A stretch of 64,000 nt of DNA from positions 248,001 to 312,000 of the forward strand of contig JAOSJO010000024.1 in assembly GCA_027494055.1 (NCBI GenBank). The letters are read 5' to 3'. The notes under the pieces were generated by a model that searched no databases, was not told the origin of the DNA, and saw nothing but the letters and a program-made list of their open reading frames with translations. Shown here piece after piece: positions 17,829-27,613 of this stretch (position 1 is the first letter of the stretch; each line of letters starts with the position of its first letter). The translations under genes and the position numbers were made by a program. Source of the stretch: Anaerolineae bacterium (GTDB lineage Bacteria; Chloroflexota; Anaerolineae; Aggregatilineales; JAFGMM01).

Positions 17829-18812
17829 CTATGCCTCGAACGGTTTGCTCAGCACCGCGACCAGCAGTTTGACGCAGGCGCTTACGTCGTTGAGGTCCAC
17901 CGTTTCCGAGACGGTGTGCAGGTAGCGCGTCGGGATAGAGATGCAACCTGACGGGATGCCCGCGCGGCTGAGCTGTATCCCGGCGGCGTCGGTCGTGCCG
18001 CCGGGGAGGACCTCAAGCTGGTACGGGATCTTGGCCTCTTCGGCGCGCTTCACCATCAGGTTCTTGATGAAGGGCGGGACGATGTGGCCGCCGTCGCGCA
18101 CCTTGATGGCCGCGCCCTTGCCGAGGGCGACGTCCATCTTGTGGCCCTTGGGCGTATCGCCGGTGCCGGTCACGTCGAGCGAGATACCGAAGTCTGGCTC
18201 CAGGCCGAACGCCGCCGGCCGCGCGCCGCGCAGGCCGACCTCCTCCTGGACGGTGAACACGAAGTGGACCTCGTGCTTTGTCCTCTTGAGTTTGCGCATT
18301 GCCTCGATGCCCACGACGCAGCCGATGCGGTCATCCATGCTCTTGGCGATGGCCCGGTTGCCGCGCACTTCCATCTCGCGCCAGAAGGCCGCCGGGTCGC
18401 CGACGCCCACGCCGGCGTCCGTGTTCGCGCCGGTGCTTACGTCGATGTAGCAGTCGTCAAGCGCGGGCGCTTTCGCCCACTCGGTGCCGTCCGCGCTGAT
18501 GGTGCCGAGCGTCCCGTTCTCGAAGCGGACGCGGTTGGCGAAGAGCGCCTTGGGCATCAGCCCGCCGATGGGCGCGAAGCGGAGAAAGCCATCGTCATCG
18601 ACGTGCGTGACCATCAGGCCGATTTCGTCCATGTGCGCCGCGATCATGATCTTTGTCCCGCCGCTGCCCATCCGGCAGATCAGGTTGCCGAGCGGATCGA
18701 CGCGAATTTCGTCTGCCAGCCCTTCAACTTCCTCCCGAATCAGGGCGCGCACTTCGTGCTCATACCCGGAGGGTCCCCAGGCCTCGACCAATTTCTTGAT
18801 GGTGTCTTTCAC
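17829..18812 (-). CDS. M42 family metallopeptidase (aminopeptidase), third of a tandem
   Basis: 327 aa. Dinuclear-metal site landmarks are intact: AAHMDEIG (His), SMDDRIGC (bridging Asp), QEEVGLRG (catalytic Glu pair), SLDVTGTGD (Asp) and the C-terminal RYLHT (His). GGTTDAAGIQ is the family substrate loop. These are the tetrahedral TET/FrvX/YsdC-type aminopeptidases trimming peptides in the cytosol. It is the most downstream of three adjacent M42 genes (18816-19858 and 19855-20966). Confidence 0.9.
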   Translation of the reverse strand: MKDTIKKLVEAWGPSGYEHEVRALIREEVEGLADEIRVDPLGNLICRMGSGGTKIMIAAHMDEIGLMVTHVDDDGFLRFAPIGGLMPKALFANRVRFENGTLGTISADGTEWAKAPALDDCYIDVSTGANTDAGVGVGDPAAFWREMEVRGNRAIAKSMDDRIGCVVGIEAMRKLKRTKHEVHFVFTVQEEVGLRGARPAAFGLEPDFGISLDVTGTGDTPKGHKMDVALGKGAAIKVRDGGHIVPPFIKNLMVKRAEEAKIPYQLEVLPGGTTDAAGIQLSRAGIPSGCISIPTRYLHTVSETVDLNDVSACVKLLVAVLSKPFEA

Positions 18813-18815
18813 GGC

Positions 18816-19858
18816 TTATCTCTCGCTTTCTAGGATGGATGGTTTCAGGCTGCGCAGCGCCTCGCGCGTCAGGCGCGTCGCGTTCTCGAAGTCGGCCAGG
18901 CTCATGATGGCCGCGGGGCTGTGGATGTAGCGGCACGGTACCGACACCACCGCCGAAGGCACGCCCGCGCGCGAAAGATGGATCGCGCCGGCGTCGGTCC
19001 CGCCGGAGCCGGGCGCCTTGAGTTGGTGCGGGATGCCGTGCGCTTTCGCGGTTGCGATCAGGTGCGCGACGAGCCGCCGGTCGGCGATCATGCTGCGGTC
19101 CATGACCGAGATCGCCGGCCCGTGGCCGAGCCTCGTGACCGGGGTGCGGTCCTCGTCGGGTTCCTGGGGCACGTCGTTGCAGACCGTGCCCTCCAGCACG
19201 AAGGCGACATCGGGTTCGAGCGCGTAGCCGGCCACCTGCGCGCCGCGCAGCCCGACTTCCTCCTGCACGGTGAAGGCGGCGAGCAGGTCGAATGGGAACG
19301 GGTCGCCGGTGAACAGGTCGATCAGGATGGCGCAGCCGCCCCGGTCGTCAAGCGCCTTGCCGCGCACCGTCGGCCCAAGCGCGCTGAACTTCGTGTCGAA
19401 GGTCGCGTAGGTCCCCAGGGGCGCTTTGCGCTTGGCCTGGTCCTTCGTGCTCACGCCGATGTCGATGCGCAGCGCCGAGGTTTCGACCACCTTGCCGAAG
19501 CCCGCACCGCTCGCCAGGTGGATTGGCGTCATGCCGATCACGCCCGGCAGCTTCTTCGGCCCCACCACGACACGATTGCCCGGCGTCACGGTCGGGTGCA
19601 CGCCGCCGACAGCGCGGAACTTGAGCAGGCCGTCGGTGTCATGGCCGGTGACCATGAAGCCGACCTCGTCCATGTGCGCGGCGACCATCACGCGCAGCCT
19701 GCGCCGGCCCGTGCCGCGCCGCGTGGCAAGGAGATTGCCCATCGCGTCGATTTTCACGTCGTCCGCGTGGTCCTGGATGTGGCACAGGATGGCCTGGCGC
19801 ACTTCGTCTTCGTTTCCGGAGACGCCAATCGCCTCGGAGAGTTCTTTTTCAGAATCAT
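18816..19858 (-). CDS. M42 family metallopeptidase, second of a tandem (frameshift near start)
   Basis: About 347 aa. Metal-site motifs: AAHMDEVGF, LDDRGGC, QEEVGLRG, FVLEGTVCND and CRYIHS. GGTDAGAIHLS is the substrate loop. The ATG at 19858 overlaps the previous stop as ATGA with GGAGGAGAG upstream, but the frame then breaks at a run of five A near 19845-19849. With one extra A the protein reads MILKKELSEAIGVSG, exactly the usual M42 N-terminus. It is thus translationally coupled to the upstream M42 gene. The indel is probably a sequencing error. Confidence 0.85.
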
Positions 19859-20966
19859 GCTTCGCTCTCCTCCTCCGATTCGGCTTCCTCGGCGTCTTCG
19901 TCTGCGCACGCTTCGGTGTCCCACGTCAGCGTATCAAGGAAGTCCGCCTCAAGGCCGACGATAAACTCCGCCAGCAAGCGGCCCGCCCGTTCCACGTCGC
20001 GCACGTCGATGACCTCGACCGGTGTGTGCATGTTGCGCAGCGGCAGGCCGATCAGCGCGGTGGGGACGCCCTCGCGGCTGACCTGGAGCGCCACCGCGTC
20101 GGTGCCGCCGACGGCCCAATCGGCTTCCATCTGAACCGTCATCTCCAGCCGTTCAGCCGCCTTCCTCAGCGCCTTGACGAGCTTGGGATGGTAGTTCGGC
20201 CCAATCGCGAGCGTGGGACCGCCGCCCAGCTCGAAGGCGGCTTCGTCGCCCGCGCCGGGCTGCGCCGCGAAGGTCACGTCGAGCGCGATGGCGGCATCGG
20301 GCCGGTACTGGAAAGCGGTCGCGCGCGCGCCGTGCGAGCCGACCTCCTCGCGCGTCGTTGCGACCGCCAGCACGTCCCAGACGTGGTTGCGGCCCTGCAG
20401 TTGGTCGAGGCATACCGTAATCGCCGCGACCGACGCGCGGTTGTCGATGGACTTCGCCGCGAGGCGGCTGCCCTGCAGTTCCAGCGGCTCCGCGTCGAAC
20501 GTGACCGGGTCGCCCACCTGGACCAGTTCGGCCAGTTCCTCAGCGGGCAGGCCCGGGTCGATGAACAGGTCGGCAATTTCGGGATACACGCCGCGTTTTT
20601 CGGGCGGCATGATGTGCGGGGCACGTTCCCGATGTAGGCGGGCAGCGCGCGCCTGCCGAACACGGTGACCGGCTGCCCTGGCAGCACGCGCCGATCCATG
20701 CCGGCCATGTTGCCGAAGCGCAGGAACGCGCCCTCAACCTTCGTGACCATGAGGGCGATCTCGTCCATGTGCCCGGCGAGCATGATCTTGCGGCGCGGCG
20801 TCGCGCCGGTTCCATGCTTGACGCCGATCACATCGCCCATGCGCCCGGCTTCGAGCGCGTCCGTGAGCGGCTGCCACGTCTGCCGCACCAGGTCCGCGAC
20901 CTCGGTCTCGTATCCGGGCGGGCCTTTGGCGCGGCACAGGGCTTTCAGAACTTCCTTCGTGTCCAT
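19855..20966 (-). CDS. M42 family metallopeptidase, first of a tandem (one frameshift)
   Basis: About 370 aa. N-terminal part has LAGHMDEIALMVTKVEGAF; after a frame change near 20610-20625 it continues with AAKSIDNRASV, TREEVGSHGA, ALDVTFAAQ, GGTDAVALQVS and LRNMHTPVEV. The metal-binding His, Asp and Glu positions are all found. The C-terminus carries an extra acidic tail rich in Glu/Ala/Ser (about 20 residues), not found in its two neighbours. ATG 20966 was chosen over GTG 20978 because GAGGAG abuts the GTG too closely. Confidence 0.85.
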
Positions 20967-21015
20967 GTGATTGTGCACTCTCCTCGGTGTATGCAGCGGT
21001 GCCTCAGCGCCGCAC

Positions 21016-21557
21016 TCAGGGCGGCGGCGGTGTTGACGTCGGCGATGGCCCCCCGAAAGCGTCCATGCCGCTGGTGGGCGTCCACGTCGGCGTGTCGGTG
21101 GGCGTCCAGGTGGGTGAGATCGGCGTGTGGGAGGGCGTCGGCGACGGGGTCCAGGTGGGCGAAAGCGGCGTGTGGGAGGGCGTCCATGTGGGCGTGAGGA
21201 AGATGATGAACGGCGTGTTGGAGGGCGTCGGTGTGGCGGTTGGGATGATGAAGGGCGTATAGGTCAGGGTTGGCGTCAGCGTCGGGGGCGAAAAAGGTCA
21301 CCGGCGGCGGGACGAAGTACGTCGTCGCCGGCGGCAGGGTAGGCGACAGCGAGGGGGTCAGCGTCAGGGTGGTGGTGACGCCCGGTTGGAGGGTTATCAT
21401 GGTCCCGGTTGGGCCGGGGGGTCGGCGTCGGTTCGTCGCCGGGCCAGCTTGCGATCAAATACAGCCCCAGACAGTAACAAGGCAATGTCGTCACCACCAC
21501 AAAGAGCATGACTATAGTGAACAGGCGTTGTCGTTGCCCCTCGCTGACTGCGTACAT
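21016..21557 (-). CDS. Single-span membrane protein with Thr/Pro/Trp-rich tail (two frameshifts)
   Basis: About 180 aa. Starts [16 protein letters not shown], with a single hydrophobic helix ([20 protein letters not shown]) near the N-terminus. The rest is low-complexity tail. Following the frame through two changes (near 21415, a G/C run, and near 21288, AAAAA/GGGGG) gives a continuous TPT-type tail with TPTWTPS and SPTWTP repeats ending PPPP. GGGGGAG precedes the ATG. Such tails usually span the cell wall or serve as glycosylated linkers; no folded domain follows. Reconstruction depends on the frame changes. Confidence 0.55.
21050..21260. repeat. GC-rich minisatellite coding the TPTWTP-type tail
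   Basis: Plus-strand units such as GTGTGGGAGGGCGTC and GTCCAGGTGGGCG recur several times with small changes (for example near 21125 and 21171). They encode the Thr/Pro/Trp tail on the minus strand. Slippage here could change tail length. Confidence 0.55.
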
Positions 21558-21768
21558 CCGTCGCTCCCCCTGGAAAGCGCGCTGCGCCCGGCCTGGGGCG
21601 TTCGAGCCGGGCGCCGACCGTTGATGCTAGCATGACGGCAAATGCTTGTCAAAACGCCACAGCGCGTATGGGTGGTGAGACCACGTTGGGGTCGTTGAGC
21701 ATCATTGTAATCTGCCCTTGCCGGGTTCACAAGTGACGTGAGGCACAAGGGGCGCAAAACGGGATGAT

Positions 21769-21798
21769 TTGACACGCACACAGAAATTAGGTTATACT
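21769..21798 (+). promoter_or_regulatory. Sigma-70 promoter of the MarR/ABC operon
   Basis: TTGACA (21769-21774) and TATACT (21793-21798) with an 18-base spacer. The predicted start near 21805 gives a leader of about 130 bases to the ATG at 21934. Confidence 0.7.
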
Positions 21799-21812
21799 AA
21801 TTAGATAATTAG
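21797..21812. promoter_or_regulatory. Candidate MarR operator overlapping the -10 box
   Basis: CTAATTAG (21797-21804, a perfect palindrome) is followed by ATAATTAG (21805-21812). It overlaps the end of the -10 and the predicted start site, where repressor binding would block transcription. The MarR protein encoded downstream is the natural candidate; this is inference. Confidence 0.5.
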
Positions 21813-21933
21813 ATGAATATAATATCGCCGTGGAAGTGCGCGCATTAGCGTTGCACAAGAAAACGGCGGGCCTGTTGACGAAGATAGTTCCATGTCGTAT
21901 AATTCCGCGCCGTATTAGCCGGCGGGGGTGTTT

Positions 21934-22473
21934 ATGGAAGCTGAAGTGAATATGCACGCGCTGCACGAAAGGGCGCGCGAAGTCGTCGCCGAAGTGCTTG
22001 GCATCGAGGACACGACTGCGTTCGATCTTGCTAAGCTCCTGCACCACATCGGCAACCTGATGGAACGGGTCACCGAGTGTGCGATGGACGACGACACCCT
22101 GTCGAACGCGCGGCTCCGGCTCCTGGTGCCGTTGCTGATCGCGGAGCGGCTGGGCCACCCCGCCGAGATTTCGCCCACCATGCTCAGCCGGTACAGCAAC
22201 GTGAGCCGGAACACGATCAGCGCGCTGTTGCGTGGGCTGGAGGAGCAGGGGCTGGTGACGCGCGAGGTCGACGTGGACGACCGGCGGCGCTTTCACATCC
22301 GGCTGACGCCGCTGGGTCGTGAGGTCGCGATGGAGCGCGCGCCGCGCTTCGTCGCCCACACCGAAAGCCTTTTCGCCGACCTGACTGCGGACGAACGCGA
22401 GGCGTTGCTGCGCCTGTTGACGAAAGTGCGCGACACGCTGGTCAGCAAATGCGCGGCGATGGGGTCGCGGTAA
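21934..22473 (+). CDS. MarR-family transcriptional regulator
   Basis: 179 aa. Winged helix-turn-helix: LVPLLIAERLGHPAEISPTMLSRY leads into the recognition helix VSRNTISALLRGLEEQGLV and the wing DVDDRRRFHIRLTPLGREV (the DxRR wing motif is typical MarR). An N-terminal helix pair of about 50 residues is longer than usual. ATG 21934 was chosen with GGCGGGGG 5-6 bases upstream. It directly precedes, by 3 bases, genes for a two-subunit ABC exporter, so it most likely controls drug or lipid export and its own promoter. Confidence 0.9.
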   Translation: MEAEVNMHALHERAREVVAEVLGIEDTTAFDLAKLLHHIGNLMERVTECAMDDDTLSNARLRLLVPLLIAERLGHPAEISPTMLSRYSNVSRNTISALLRGLEEQGLVTREVDVDDRRRFHIRLTPLGREVAMERAPRFVAHTESLFADLTADEREALLRLLTKVRDTLVSKCAAMGSR

Positions 22474-22476
22474 CAC

Positions 22477-24440
22477 GTGGAAGAGGGTAAAGCATTGGAG
22501 CAACAACAGAAATCGAGGGGTAGACGCCGCCAGCGGCCCGCTGGCGACGCATCGGGCGGCGGCTCCAGGGCGCTGATGCGGGCGATCCGTTACATCGGCA
22601 ACCATCGCCGCCTGGCGTTGATTGCGTATGCGTCGCTGTTTATCGCGACGTTCTCACAACTGGGGTGCCGCAGGTGGCGCAGAGCACCATCGACGCCGTG
22701 GTCAATGGATATGTGGCGAACACGTTCTTCGGCACGGTCCCGCAGGCGCTTCAGGGCGCGGCGGCGGTTGCGTTCGGGACCACGCTCGACCAATTGGAGC
22801 AGAATCAGGCCACCGCGCCGTCGGCGCTGGCGATAGCGCTCGTCGGCATCGTGGCGCTGGCGGTCGTGCGGGCGGGGGCGAGCTTCGTGCAGACTTTCTT
22901 CTCGGAGAGCCTCTCGCAACACCTGGCGTTTGACTTCCGCAACGACCTGTTTGCCAAGATCCAGCGCCTCTCGTTCAGCTACCACGACCGCAACCAGACC
23001 GGCCAACTCATGATCCGCGCCACCGACGACGTGGAGCGGCTGCGCATGTTTGTGGCGCAGGGGTTGGTGCAGACGGTGCAGGCGCTGGCGCTGTTCACCG
23101 GCGCGATCTCGGTCCTGCTGCTGACCAACTGGCGCCTGACGCTGGTCGTCGTCCCGATCCTGCCGGTGGCGTTCCTGGTCTTCCTGGTGTTTGGCGCGGT
23201 TGCATTTCCGTTGTTCAACAAGGTGCAGCAGAAGCTCTCGACGCTCAACACCATCCTGCAAGAGAACCTGGCCGGAATGCGCGTGGTGAAGGCGTTCGCG
23301 CGCGAGCCAGAGGCTGAGGCGAAGTTCGAGGACAGCGCCGAAGCGCTGCTCCGGCAGCAGCTTGTGGTGCAGCGCGTGTTCTCGTTTTTGTTCCCGTTCG
23401 TGTTCCTGATCGCCAACCTGGGGCAGGCCGCCGTGCTGTACTTCGGCGGGCGACAGATCATCGAGGGCACGTTGAGCCTGGGCGAGTGGCAGAAGTTCAA
23501 CCTGTACCTGATGTTCGTCTTCTTCCCGATGGCGCAGCTTGGCTTCATCATCTCACTGATGTCGCAGGCGTCGGTATCGGCGCGGCGCATTTTCGAAATC
23601 CTCGACGCCCGGAACGAGGTGCAGGACCGGCCAGACGCCGTCCAAATCGGCGAGATCGCGGGGCGCGTGCAGTTCGAGAACGTGAGCTTCCGCTACTTCA
23701 GCAGCGGCGAGCCGGTGTTGCAGGAGGTCAGTTTTGAGGCGATGCCGGGCCAGACTGTGGCGCTTCTGGGCGGCACGGGCAGCGGCAAGACGACCATCAC
23801 GAACCTGATCCCGCGTTTCTACGACGTGACCGAGGGCCGCGTGCTGGTGGACGGCCACGACGTGCGCGAGGTGACCATCGAGAGCCTGCGCGAGCAGATC
23901 GGTATCGTGCTGCAGGAGACGAACCTGTTCACCGGCACGATCCGCGAGAACATCGCGTTTGGGCGGCCTGACGCCTCGATGGAGGAGATCGTCGCCGTCG
24001 CGAAGGCCGCCGCGGCGCACGACTTCATCATGGAGTTCCCGCAGGGCTACGACACGCCCGTTGGCGAGCGCGGTTCCACGCTCAGCGGCGGGCAGAAGCA
24101 GCGCATCGCCATCGCGCGCGCGCTCCTGATGAAGCCCAAGATACTCATCCTCGACGACAGCACCAGCAGCGTAGACGTCGCCACCGAGTACCGCATCCAG
24201 CAGGCGCTGGACGAGTTGATGCAGGGGCGCACCAGCTTCGTCATCGCGCAGCGCATCAGCACCGTGCTCAACGCCGACCTCATCCTGGTGCTGGACAAGG
24301 GCAGGATTGTGGCGCGCGGCGCGCACGAGGCGTTGATCGAGGACAGCCCCATCTACGCGGAGATTTACCACTCCCAGCTTGTCGAGGACGTTGTCGTCGA
24401 CTCCGCCGGCGACGGCGAGACGCTCGTGGTGGCGGAATAG
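22477..24440 (+). CDS. ABC exporter half-transporter with degenerate ATPase site (one frameshift)
   Basis: About 654 aa, fused membrane and ATPase domains. After an N-terminal basic stretch and first helix, the frame shifts near 22662 (CTGGGGTGCC). TM-domain motifs include FRNDLFAKIQRLSFSYHD and TGQLMIRATDDVERL. The NBD has Walker A GGTGSGKTT, Q-loop VLQETNLF and signature LSGGQKQR. Walker B is LILDDSTSSVD, with Asp where the catalytic Glu belongs, and the switch His is Gln (VIAQRIS). These two changes mark the degenerate half of a heterodimeric exporter such as BmrC/TM287. The partner is the next gene. Confidence 0.88.
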
Positions 24441-24579
24441 GAGACGGGTTTCATGTTTGGTCACAGGGGCCTTCTTGAGGCCGAAGTAAGCAAACGGGTG
24501 GAGTGGGGGTTCTGGAGTGGATGGTGCCTGATTATCGTTGGTGTGGTCGTGGGGGGATCGCGAAGGATCGGAGGCGGTG

Positions 24580-26574
24580 ATGCTACCGACGCGTGGTCGG
24601 GGGGGGGGCGAGCCCCAGAGCGTGCGGTAACGCTGGCGCGGTTCTGGCAGTACATGAAGCGCTACTGGCTTGCCCTGATTATCGTCTTGGTGCTGGTCGT
24701 GGCCGGCACCTGGGCGCAGATCATCACGCCGAAGCTGATCGGCCAGGCGGTTGACTGCTACCGACGCCGCTGGTCGGTGACGCCTTCGGCGCGGGGACCA
24801 TGCTGGCCGGCGCGCAGAGCGCGTCGGCTTCGAACTGCTGGTTCGAGTCCGGGCTGCCGGAGAGTCCCACGTCGGATGATCTGATCGCCGGGCTGAGCGG
24901 GCTGATCCTGGTGATCGTCGCCATCTACGCGGCCGGTGCAGTCATCAGCGGGTTCCAGTTCTTCTCGATGGCGTGGGTCGGGCAGCGCGCGCTCAAGTTC
25001 ATCCGTGTGGACCTGTTCAAGCACCTGCTCCGCCTGCCGTTGGGGTTCTATGCTAAAGAAGAGACCGGCAACCTGATGAGCCGCATCACCAACGACGTGG
25101 ACACGGTCCAGCAGATCATGAGCTTCGGGCTGGTGCAGGTGCTGCGCAGTTTCCTGCAGATCGGCTGGGTCATCGTCGTGATGCTGCAGGAGAGCCTGCC
25201 CTACGCCCTGCTGAGCCTGACCGTCGTGCCCTTCATGATGGTTTCGACGGTCTGGTTCTCGAACCGGGCGCGCGTGGCGTATCGCCAGGCGCGCAAGGAG
25301 ATCGGCGAGGTCAACGCCGACCTGCAAGAAAGCATCTCCGGCGTGCGCGAGGTGCAGGCTTTCAGCCGGGGAAGACGAGAACATCGCCGGGTTCCGCGTT
25401 TCCAATGCGGCCAACCGCGACGCCAATATCCGCGCCGCCACGTACACGAGCGCGCTTGGTCCCGCGCTGGAGGCGCTCAGCTACGTCGCGAACGCGGTTG
25501 TGGTGGGCGTGGGGCGGTTACGCCCTCCTCCTCAGCGGCGGCGACCTGTTCGGCACGACGATCTCGCTGGGGCTGGTGATCGCGTTCATGGGGTACGTGC
25601 AGCAGTTCAACCAGCCGATCCAGCAGATTTCGGTGCTGTGGACCAACCTCCAGAGCGCCATCGCGGGCGGCGAGCGCATCTTCAACCTGATGGATGTCGA
25701 GCCAAGCATCACGGACAGGCCGGACGCGGTCGAGATGCCGCCCATCCAGGGCAGGGTGACGTTGACGGACGTGTTCGCCCACTACAAGGAAGACGAGCCG
25801 GTGCTGTGCAATGTGGACCTGACGGCTGAGCCAGGGCAGACCATCGCCATCGTGGGGCCGACCGGGGCCGGCAAGACCACGCTCGTCAACCTGATTCCGC
25901 GTTTCTACGACGTGGAATCGGGGTCGGTCGCCATCGACGGAATCGACGTGCGTGACGTGACACGCGCCAGCCTGCGCCGGCAGATCGGCGTGGTGTTGCA
26001 GGACACGTTCCTCTTCAGCGACAACGTGCTGGAGAACATCCGCTATGGCCGGCCCGACGCGACCGACGAGGAGGTCATCGCGGCGGCCAGGACAGCGCGC
26101 GCCGACACGTTTATCGAGCGCCTGCCCGATGGCTACCAGACAGTGCTCGGCGAGCGCGGCGCGGGCCTGAGCCAGGGCCAGCGCCAGCTCATCGCCATCG
26201 CGCGCGCGATACTCGCCGATGCGCGCCTGCTCATCCTCGATGAGGCCACAAGTTCGGTCGATACCCGCACTGAGCGGCAGATCCAGTCGGCGCTGGAGAT
26301 GCTGATGCAGGGGCGCACGAGCTTCGTGATTGCCCACCGCCTCAGCACCATCCGCAACGCCGACCAGGTGCTCGTGCTCCGCGATGGTGAGATCATCGAG
26401 CGAGGCCGCCACGAAACGTTGCTTGCGGCGCGCGGCTTCTACTATGAGCTGTACATGAGCCAGTTCCGCCGCGACGAAGAGGGCGAGGCGGTCGCCGGCG
26501 GCAGGGTCGCTGGCAAGGAAGATGGCCGGCCAGCCGGCCTGCGCCCTGCTGAAGCGCTCGGCAGCGCAGACTGA
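24580..26574 (+). CDS. ABC exporter half-transporter, catalytic partner (several frameshifts)
   Basis: About 664 aa. NBD: Walker A GPTGAGKTT, Q-loop VLQDTFLF, signature LSQGQRQ (not LSGGQ), Walker B LLILDEATSSVD with the catalytic Glu, and switch His in VIAHRLST. It complements the degenerate site of the upstream protein. The frame changes near 24770, 25370 and 25515, and in a run of ten G at 24599-24608. I place the start at ATG 24580 (GGAGG 5 bases upstream); with nine G it reads MLPTRGRGGRAPERAVTLARF into the first helix. Another in-frame ATG at 24453 has no good binding site. Confidence 0.8.
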
Positions 26575-26619
26575 CGCCGCGATACCCAATCGCAGCGCGA
26601 TTTCCCAGGGCTTTCTTGT

Positions 26620-26644
26620 GGGGGCGGACCGGCGGTTCGCCCCC
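26620..26644 (+). terminator. Hairpin terminator of the ABC exporter operon
   Basis: GGGGGCG (26620-26626) pairs with CGCCCCC (26638-26644), with further pairing in the loop (CC/GG), followed by ATTTCAT. It lies 45 bases after the stop codon. Confidence 0.55.
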
Positions 26645-26761
26645 ATTTCATGGCTCCGGCGCTGCGCCTTTCCACACAAGTTCCCTATCGCGTCTTCACA
26701 TTCTCCACATAAGTCTCCGCGATAATGCCGGCAAATCTAGCATTGCAAGGGAGACGAAACC

Positions 26762-27445
26762 ATGTCCCAGAAGATCATTGTTGGAATGCTCGCTTTGACC
26801 CTCATCGGGGCGGCCGGCGTCGGCGTGTGTGATGCCGCCCAGCCCGTGTTTGCGGGAGAGGAAGTGTTCACACCGGCGAACATCGTCGCAGCCAACCCGG
26901 AAGACGACCCGGTGGCGACGCCGGAGCCGTCCGCGCCGCGATATGGCCGGGCGCAGGGCGCTGGCGATGGCACCGGCCCGCTCAACCTGCAGCAGGCGCA
27001 GTACGTTGACAACGTCGGCGACCCGTGGACCGGCAGCGGTACCATCACAGGCTTTGACCTGGCGGGCATGACGCTGACCCTGGACGATGGCAGCACCGTG
27101 TATGTTGAGTTGGGGCCGGCGTACTACTGGCAGGCGCAGGATGTGGCGCTCGCGGTGGGCGACTGGGTGAGCATTGAAGGCTTCTTCAATGGCGACCAGA
27201 TTCACGCGGCGACCGTGACCACAGCCGATGGCGCAGTGCTTCAGGTCCGCACGGACGAGGGCGCGCCGCTCTGGGGCCTCGGCAACCAGGGCCGGCGGGC
27301 CGGCAATGCGCGGTCCGCTTCGGGCAGGCTGGGCCAGGGTCCACAAGGCCAGGCGGTCCAGGGCGCGCAGGGCCAGCCGGGTCAGGCCGGGCAGGGCGTG
27401 CAGGGTCAACAGGGCCAGGTCTATCGCGGCGGTCGCCAGGGCTGA
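26762..27445 (+). CDS. Secreted protein with OB-like domain and Gly/Gln-rich tail
   Basis: 227 aa. Signal peptide (MSQKIIVGMLALTLIGAAGVGV). After a polar stretch, a beta-rich domain reads GTITGFDLAGMTLTLDDGS, VYVELGPAYYW, VGDWVSIEGFF and HAATVTTADG, as in the DUF5666/OB-like domains of exported proteins. The last 50 residues are a Gly-Gln-Ala repeat tail (GQGPQGQAVQGAQGQ and similar). GGGAG precedes the ATG. A strong hairpin follows, so it is monocistronic. Partner and function unknown. Confidence 0.65.
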   Translation: MSQKIIVGMLALTLIGAAGVGVCDAAQPVFAGEEVFTPANIVAANPEDDPVATPEPSAPRYGRAQGAGDGTGPLNLQQAQYVDNVGDPWTGSGTITGFDLAGMTLTLDDGSTVYVELGPAYYWQAQDVALAVGDWVSIEGFFNGDQIHAATVTTADGAVLQVRTDEGAPLWGLGNQGRRAGNARSASGRLGQGPQGQAVQGAQGQPGQAGQGVQGQQGQVYRGGRQG

Positions 27446-27468
27446 GACTAACGGAGCAAACGCACAAC

Positions 27469-27496
27469 AGAGGGCGGCCAGCGATGGCCGTCCTCT
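27469..27496 (+). terminator. Hairpin after the secreted OB-like gene
   Basis: AGAGGGCGGCC and GGCCGTCCTCT form an 11-base stem with one G-T pair around AGCGAT. No T tract follows, so termination strength is uncertain. Confidence 0.45.
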
Positions 27497-27613
27497 GCCG
27501 TTCCGGAGGGACCGCACAGACTGAGACGCGCCCGCGCCGCAACTTGACATGCACCCGGTGGCGGGTTAGCTTTATCGCGTTACCCGATCACACGCCTCTG
27601 GCGGAGCGACCCC

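Larger units (their letters stand above)
21558..21933. other. Intergenic region between divergent genes
   Basis: 376 bases without a gene. The promoter and operator of the MarR gene lie at 21769-21812. The rest shows nothing I can support. Confidence 0.6.

Noticed and set aside
21050..21260. Repeated units considered as a CRISPR array
   Set aside because: Units are short, contiguous and coding (Thr/Pro tail), without equal spacers.
24453..24580. Upstream ATG at 24453 as start of the second ABC gene
   Set aside because: It adds about 42 residues unlike any ABC exporter and has no ribosome site; GGAGG before ATG 24580 is better.
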